In this document: positions 60,074 through 64,000 of the stretch, one piece after another | Layout of the letters: every line of letters starts with the position of its first letter | Position numbering within the stretch: position 1 is the stretch's first letter | Origin: Steroidobacter agaridevorans | GTDB taxonomy: Bacteria > Pseudomonadota > Gammaproteobacteria > Steroidobacterales > Steroidobacteraceae | Assembly: GCF_009932555.1 (NCBI RefSeq) | Contig: NZ_BLJO01000002.1 | Location: forward strand, 578,910 to 642,909 | DNA: 64,000 bases | Reading direction: 5' to 3' | Notes under the pieces: model-generated | Told to the model about the DNA's origin: nothing | Databases searched by the model: none | Seen by the model: the letters and a program-made list of their open reading frames with translations, nothing else | Made by a program: the position numbers and the translations under genes

Positions 60074-61858
60074 ATGCCGATCTCTGCGTCACCGTTCGAA
60101 CTCACTGGACCGCTAAAGCGCGTTCCCGCGGTCGGTCCTCTCATTCTGAATGTCGCCGAGCGCGCGCACGCGTTTCAGCGACTGGCCAACATCCACCGAC
60201 AGCTGGCCGGACGCGACTTGTCGCCGGCGCAATTTGCGCGGGAAGCGCTCGAAATATTGCAGGTCCGTTTCGAGCTGGACCTGGCTCGCCTGGAGCAGAT
60301 TCCAAAGAGCGGCCCTGTCGCAGTGGTCGCAAATCATCCATATGGCGGCTTGGAAGGCTTGTATCTGATTCAGCTGCTGCTCGAGCTGCGCCCGGACAGC
60401 AAACTCATCGGCAATCAGCTGCTGCAACGAATTCCCGAGCTGCGTGACGCGATCATTCCCGTCGATGCCTTCGGCGGCTCGCGCGCCGCAAAGGCCAATG
60501 CTCGCGGCATGCGTGCCGCACTTCGACACGTTCAGGATGGCGGACTGATCATCCTGTTTCCCGCGGGCGCCGTCTCTCATTTGCATCTGTCCAATGGCCG
60601 GGTCTGCGATCCACTCTGGAATCCGACGGCCGCACGCCTTCTGCGGATGTGCGCATGCCCGGTCGTGCCGCTTCACTTCGGCGGCGGCAACAGCTCGATT
60701 TTTCAGACGCTCGGCCTGCTCCATCCGCGCATGCGTACCGTGATGCTGTCGCACGAACTGCTGAACAAACGCAATCACGTCATCCCGGTCACGGTGGGTC
60801 GCCCGATCAAGGCCAGCACGCTAGCCGATGAAGCCGACGATGTGGCCCTCGCCCGCTCGTTACGCTTGAGCACCTACGCACTGGAAGCTCATCGAACCGT
60901 ACAGCGTCGGATCGCTCGCACGCCGGAGCCGACCGCCGAGCCCGTCGTCGCCGCCTTGCTGGAAGCGGAAATCGCCAATCTGCCGGCGCAAAACATCCTC
61001 GCCGCCACGCAAGGCACGCAAGTGATGTTTGCCCGTGCCGAGCAGATTCCCTGGACGCTTCGCGAGATCGGCCGGCTCCGCGAGATCGCTTTTCGCGCCG
61101 TCGACGAAGGCACCGGCCGTAGCCGCGATCTCGACAAATACGACGAGCACTACGTCCACCTGTTCTCGTGGGACACGCAGAAGCGCACGATCGTCGGTGC
61201 GTACCGGATCGGCCACGTCGACGAGATTCTCGCGAAGCACGGGCGCCTCGGTCTCTACACGCATTCGTTATTTTCTTACGGCGCGCCGTTCCTTCGCGCC
61301 GTGGGCAACGCACTGGAGCTCGGACGTTCCTTCATCGTGCCGGAGCATCAGCGCAATTTCGGCGCCCTGCTGCTGCTGTGGAAAGGCATTGCTCAGTACG
61401 TCGTGCGCCATCCGCGCTATCGGGTGCTGATCGGTCCGGTGAGCATGAGCGCCGAATACCGTCCGCACTCGCAGGCGCTGCTGGTGGACTTCATCAAGCG
61501 TCGCTGCTTCGATCATCAGCTCGCGCAATTGATCAAGCCGCGCCGGCCGTTCCGACGCACGCATTCTCTGGCCGCGCTGAGCGGCGACCTCGCCGGACTC
61601 GGCGACCTCGACGGGCTGTCGCAATTGATGGAAAAGATCGAGCCCGATGGCAAGGGCGTGCCGGTGCTACTGCGCCAGTATCTGAAGCTCGGCGCGCGTG
61701 TCGTCGGCTTCAATGTCGATGCGAACTTCAGCGATGTGGTCGACGGCATGATCGTCGTCGATCTCACGCGCGTGGAGCAGCGCGAGCTTTACAAATACAT
61801 GGGCCGCGAAGCCGCCGAGACGTTCCTGACCGCCACGCGGGTCGCCGGCGGACATTAA
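60074..61858 (+). CDS. OlsF-like double acyltransferase (ornithine lipid synthesis)
   Basis: The 594-residue protein joins two acyltransferase domains. Residues about 45-275 are a lysophospholipid acyltransferase-like domain: VAVVANHPYGGLEGLYLIQ (motif with His and a nearby Glu, five residues apart instead of the classic HX4D) and LIILFPAGAVSHL. Residues about 300-590 form a GNAT-like N-acyltransferase of the OlsB type (ARAEQIPWTLREIGRLREIAFRAVDEGTGRS, LELGRSFIVPEHQRNFGALLLLWKG). This is the layout of OlsF, in which the C-terminal part N-acylates ornithine and the N-terminal part O-acylates the product to form ornithine lipid, used as a phosphorus-free membrane lipid. Amino acid specificity here is not proven. 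Confidence 0.82.
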   Translation: MPISASPFELTGPLKRVPAVGPLILNVAERAHAFQRLANIHRQLAGRDLSPAQFAREALEILQVRFELDLARLEQIPKSGPVAVVANHPYGGLEGLYLIQLLLELRPDSKLIGNQLLQRIPELRDAIIPVDAFGGSRAAKANARGMRAALRHVQDGGLIILFPAGAVSHLHLSNGRVCDPLWNPTAARLLRMCACPVVPLHFGGGNSSIFQTLGLLHPRMRTVMLSHELLNKRNHVIPVTVGRPIKASTLADEADDVALARSLRLSTYALEAHRTVQRRIARTPEPTAEPVVAALLEAEIANLPAQNILAATQGTQVMFARAEQIPWTLREIGRLREIAFRAVDEGTGRSRDLDKYDEHYVHLFSWDTQKRTIVGAYRIGHVDEILAKHGRLGLYTHSLFSYGAPFLRAVGNALELGRSFIVPEHQRNFGALLLLWKGIAQYVVRHPRYRVLIGPVSMSAEYRPHSQALLVDFIKRRCFDHQLAQLIKPRRPFRRTHSLAALSGDLAGLGDLDGLSQLMEKIEPDGKGVPVLLRQYLKLGARVVGFNVDANFSDVVDGMIVVDLTRVEQRELYKYMGREAAETFLTATRVAGGH

Positions 61859-61896
61859 GTCATCGGCCGCATTCAGGGATACTCGCAATTTTCATA

Positions 61897-61922
61897 ATCC
61901 CCGCGCGCGAAGTCGCGGGGAT
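61897..61922 (+). terminator. Hairpin after the OlsF-like gene
   Basis: ATCCCCGCG and CGCGGGGAT pair over nine bases with an eight-base loop, 39 bases after the stop. There is no U tract downstream on the plus strand (GTGAGCGG follows), so it is a terminator-like hairpin of uncertain efficiency. Confidence 0.5.
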
Positions 61923-61960
61923 GTGAGCGGTTCCTCGCCGGCTCGTTGCGCACCGCGCTA

Positions 61961-62005
61961 AAAAGGCGCTCCTTTTGGCCCAGGACACCTGTCGCGACGA
62001 CAGGT
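61961..62005 (+). promoter_or_regulatory. Two small hairpins in the leader of the exoprotein gene
   Basis: The first pairs AAAAGG with CCTTTT (61961-61976). The second pairs ACCTGTCG with CGACAGGT over a three-base loop (61987-62005) and ends 10 bases before the ATG, so it could hide the ribosome-binding region. It lacks the conserved core of known c-di-GMP riboswitches. Confidence 0.4.
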
Positions 62006-62015
62006 AGCGGTGTCG

Positions 62016-64000
62016 ATGACGAACCTCAAGAACAAGCGGCGCGCGGCTGCACCGAAGCGCCCGCTCAATTGCGTACTCACCTCTTTCGTGGTCGCGGGCT
62101 TTTCCAGCGCCGCGCTGGCCAATCCTCAGGGCGGCACGATCGTCGCGGGGGGCGCGACAATAACCGAGACCAGCCCCACCCAGCTCGACGTCGTCTCGAC
62201 CACGGATCGAGCCATCATCCAGTGGAATAGCTTTTCGATTGGCAGCAGCGAGCTGGTGCGCTTTCAGATGAACAGCGCCGATAGCGCGGTGCTGAACCGG
62301 GTTACGAGCGCCACGGCGTCACAGATCGATGGAATGCTCACCTCGAACGGCCGCGTCTATCTGATCAATCCGAACGGCGTGGTCATCGGCGCCGGCGGCG
62401 TGGTGCAGACGCAGAGCTTCATCGCCAGCACGCGCGATATCACTGACGAGGACTTCCTCGACGGCGAGGGGCTGACCTTTCTCGGCACCGGCTCGAGCGG
62501 GGTTCGCAACCTCGGTGTGATCGAGGCGTCGGGTGGCGACGTCGCGCTCATCGGCAATCAAGTGGAGAACACTGGCTTCATCAGCGCTCCGCAAGGCGTC
62601 ATCGCGCTCGCCGCTGGCGATGACATCATGTTGGCTGCGCCCGGCTCGTCGCGCCTTCTGGTACGCGTCGCGGGCGTCACCGACTCCGGCGCTGCGCAGA
62701 TTCAACACACGGGCACTCTGAATGCCGCTCAAGCAGAGCTGCAGGCCGTCGGCGGCAACATGTACGCGCTCGCCGTGAACGCAGCCGGTGTGATCAACGC
62801 GACCGGCGTCCAGAACCGTGGGGGTCGCATCTTTCTGACGGGCGATGGCGCGCGGATCGACATTACAGGAAGGCTGACCGCCCGCAAGAGCGACGGCGCC
62901 GGCGGCAGCATTCACATCGATTCCGGCGTCGATTATGGAAGTGAAGTTCGCGTCAGCGGCACGCTCGACGCCTCGTCCACAGCGACGGGCGGCGGCATCA
63001 ACATCGCCTCGTCTTTCGTCGAGCTCGACGATGGCGCTCGCCTGCTCGTCTCGGGCGGCACTGGCAACGCCGGCGGCGTATTCGTCGGCTCCGAGGAGAA
63101 CACAAATCAAGTCATCGTTGCCGAGGGCGCCCGCATCGAAGCGAACTCGCTTTCCGGCGACGCAGGCAATATCGATTTGAGCGGTGCGGGCGTCTATTTC
63201 CACGGCGACGTGCAAGCGCGCGGCGGAGCGTTGCAGGCTCAGTTCAACATTCACTCGGGCGAAGGCGTGGAGTACACCGGCCTCGCCGACCTGCGCGCCT
63301 ATGGCGATGAGACGCGCTTCGGTTCGGTGACCATCGACAGTGCTTACTCGAATCTCCGCATCGCGCCCACAGACGGCAATCTTACTGTTCTCGACTCCGA
63401 CGCTCTGGCTGCGCAGCTGAATCACGGCAATGTGACGATCGCTGCCAATGGCGAGGGCCGTTACATCGATGTGTTCGCACCCCTGAGCTGGCAGGCCGCG
63501 ACGCGACTCACCCTGCAAGCCAACGATACTGTCGACATCAACCAGTCGATCGACGCCAGCAACGGCGCCTTGCATTTGATTTCGCGCAATGCCGGCGTGA
63601 CCGATCTCGAGCCCGCGACCATCACGGTCCGCGACCTGTGGCTCTCAGCAGCCCAAGAGGTGAATCTCGCGAATCGAGTCGTCGCGCAGAACGTTACGCT
63701 GTACGACATCGGCGGCCGCACCTGGCTGACCAACGAGCAGAACGAGCTCGGCTCCATCACATTCATGCGTGACCTGCGCGCACAGAGCGGCGAAGTGGAC
63801 ATCGTCGATAGTGCCGGTGGCCTCAGCTTGACCACGAGCAATGTCGGCGGCATCGCCTACTCCACCGACGGCAACTTCCGTGTGCGCACTTCGGGCGATC
63901 TGACCTTGGCGCCGGCGTTCCAGACGCAGGTGGGCGGCGATGTGACCTTGGTCGCCGCCAGTGGCGCGTTACGCAATCGATCCACCGCGGGCGCCAACGT
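62016..64000 (+). CDS. Two-partner secretion exoprotein (filamentous haemagglutinin-like), partial
   Basis: The ORF runs from ATG 62016 to the window end without a stop (661 codons). A basic N-terminus and hydrophobic signal (CVLTSFVVAGFSSAALA) lead into the TPS domain (about 38-280): GGTIVAGGATITETSPTQLDV, IIQWNSFSIGSSELVRF, AVLNRVTSATASQIDGMLTS, GRVYLINPNGVVIGAGG (the NPNG motif) and TRDITDEDFLDGEGLTF. Beyond it lies a beta-helix region (GGRIFLTGDGARIDITGRL, GGGINIASSFVELDDGA). Such proteins cross the outer membrane through a TpsB barrel, not seen in this window, and act as adhesins, proteases or toxins. The C-terminal part that would tell which is outside. Confidence 0.9.
   Translation, partial: MTNLKNKRRAAAPKRPLNCVLTSFVVAGFSSAALANPQGGTIVAGGATITETSPTQLDVVSTTDRAIIQWNSFSIGSSELVRFQMNSADSAVLNRVTSATASQIDGMLTSNGRVYLINPNGVVIGAGGVVQTQSFIASTRDITDEDFLDGEGLTFLGTGSSGVRNLGVIEASGGDVALIGNQVENTGFISAPQGVIALAAGDDIMLAAPGSSRLLVRVAGVTDSGAAQIQHTGTLNAAQAELQAVGGNMYALAVNAAGVINATGVQNRGGRIFLTGDGARIDITGRLTARKSDGAGGSIHIDSGVDYGSEVRVSGTLDASSTATGGGINIASSFVELDDGARLLVSGGTGNAGGVFVGSEENTNQVIVAEGARIEANSLSGDAGNIDLSGAGVYFHGDVQARGGALQAQFNIHSGEGVEYTGLADLRAYGDETRFGSVTIDSAYSNLRIAPTDGNLTVLDSDALAAQLNHGNVTIAANGEGRYIDVFAPLSWQAATRLTLQANDTVDINQSIDASNGALHLISRNAGVTDLEPATITVRDLWLSAAQEVNLANRVVAQNVTLYDIGGRTWLTNEQNELGSITFMRDLRAQSGEVDIVDSAGGLSLTTSNVGGIAYSTDGNFRVRTSGDLTLAPAFQTQVGGDVTLVAASGALRNRSTAGAN

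Noticed and set aside
61961-62005. c-di-GMP riboswitch before the exoprotein
   Set aside because: The leader has two small hairpins, but the conserved GEMM core sequences are absent, so only a generic leader structure is reported.
62319-63575. 418-residue minus-strand frame opposite the exoprotein gene
   Set aside because: The plus-strand TPS motifs are unmistakable; the opposite frame is a repeat-driven shadow.

Overview
The window reads as a chromosomal segment of a GC-rich gammaproteobacterium. Gene content and order (ruvCAB-ybgC-tolQRAB-pal-cpoB-queE-queC-tRNA-Lys, sucA-sucB-lpd, relA, DUF349, DUF445, DUF6445, TonB receptor, acyl-CoA dehydrogenase pair with CoA ligase and IclR regulator) suggest the Steroidobacteraceae/Nevskiales/Xanthomonadales neighbourhood. 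This placement is inferred from gene content; no search was run. No insertion sequence, integrase, prophage or CRISPR array was seen.

Layout. 1-3.7 kb: surface and lipoprotein genes, an ECF sigma factor with an overlapping membrane partner, and a badly decayed ELWxxDGT-repeat gene. 3.7-6.4 kb: a DUF349 coiled-coil protein and a small hypothetical. 6.8-11.1 kb: an OafA-type acyltransferase fused to SGNH, then a second SGNH protein broken by one frameshift and ending in a GlyGly-CTERM-like tail. 11.1-21.7 kb: DUF445, DUF6445, a threonine-synthase-like enzyme, a large wHTH/NTPase/helical-repeat regulator, a TonB receptor, a frameshifted O-methyltransferase and a di-iron MBL-fold protein. 21.8-31 kb: one long minus-strand housekeeping block (tRNA-Lys, queuosine precursor genes, Tol-Pal envelope machine, Holliday junction RuvABC). 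31-34 kb: relA and an overlapping WbuC-type cupin.

34-39 kb: a secreted GH26-like glycosidase with a discoidin domain, an ABC ATPase/permease pair carrying a short tandem duplication, and an APC permease. 39-44.7 kb: 2-oxoglutarate dehydrogenase (sucA, sucB, lpd) with a strong hairpin before lpd. 44.9-48 kb: an exopolysaccharide start locus (polyprenyl-phosphate sugar transferase, a 33-residue ORF, and a three-part protein joining an unknown domain, a P-loop kinase-like domain and a serine-acetyltransferase-like domain). 48-53.5 kb: IclR regulator and CoA ligase divergent from two acyl-CoA dehydrogenases, resembling a steroid or fatty side-chain oxidation module. 53.5-60 kb: DUF6134, a 7TM diguanylate cyclase, a coiled-coil protein, an AAC(3)-family acetyltransferase with an AHSA1/SRPBCC partner, and a region-4-like HTH protein. 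60-64 kb: an OlsF-like double acyltransferase and the start of a large two-partner-secretion exoprotein that runs off the window.

The most unusual items are the kinase/acetyltransferase fusion with its mini-ORF, the sigma-factor fragment duplicated 2 kb from its parent, the three broken genes, and the GlyGly-CTERM-like tails on two surface proteins. All family assignments come from motifs read by eye.
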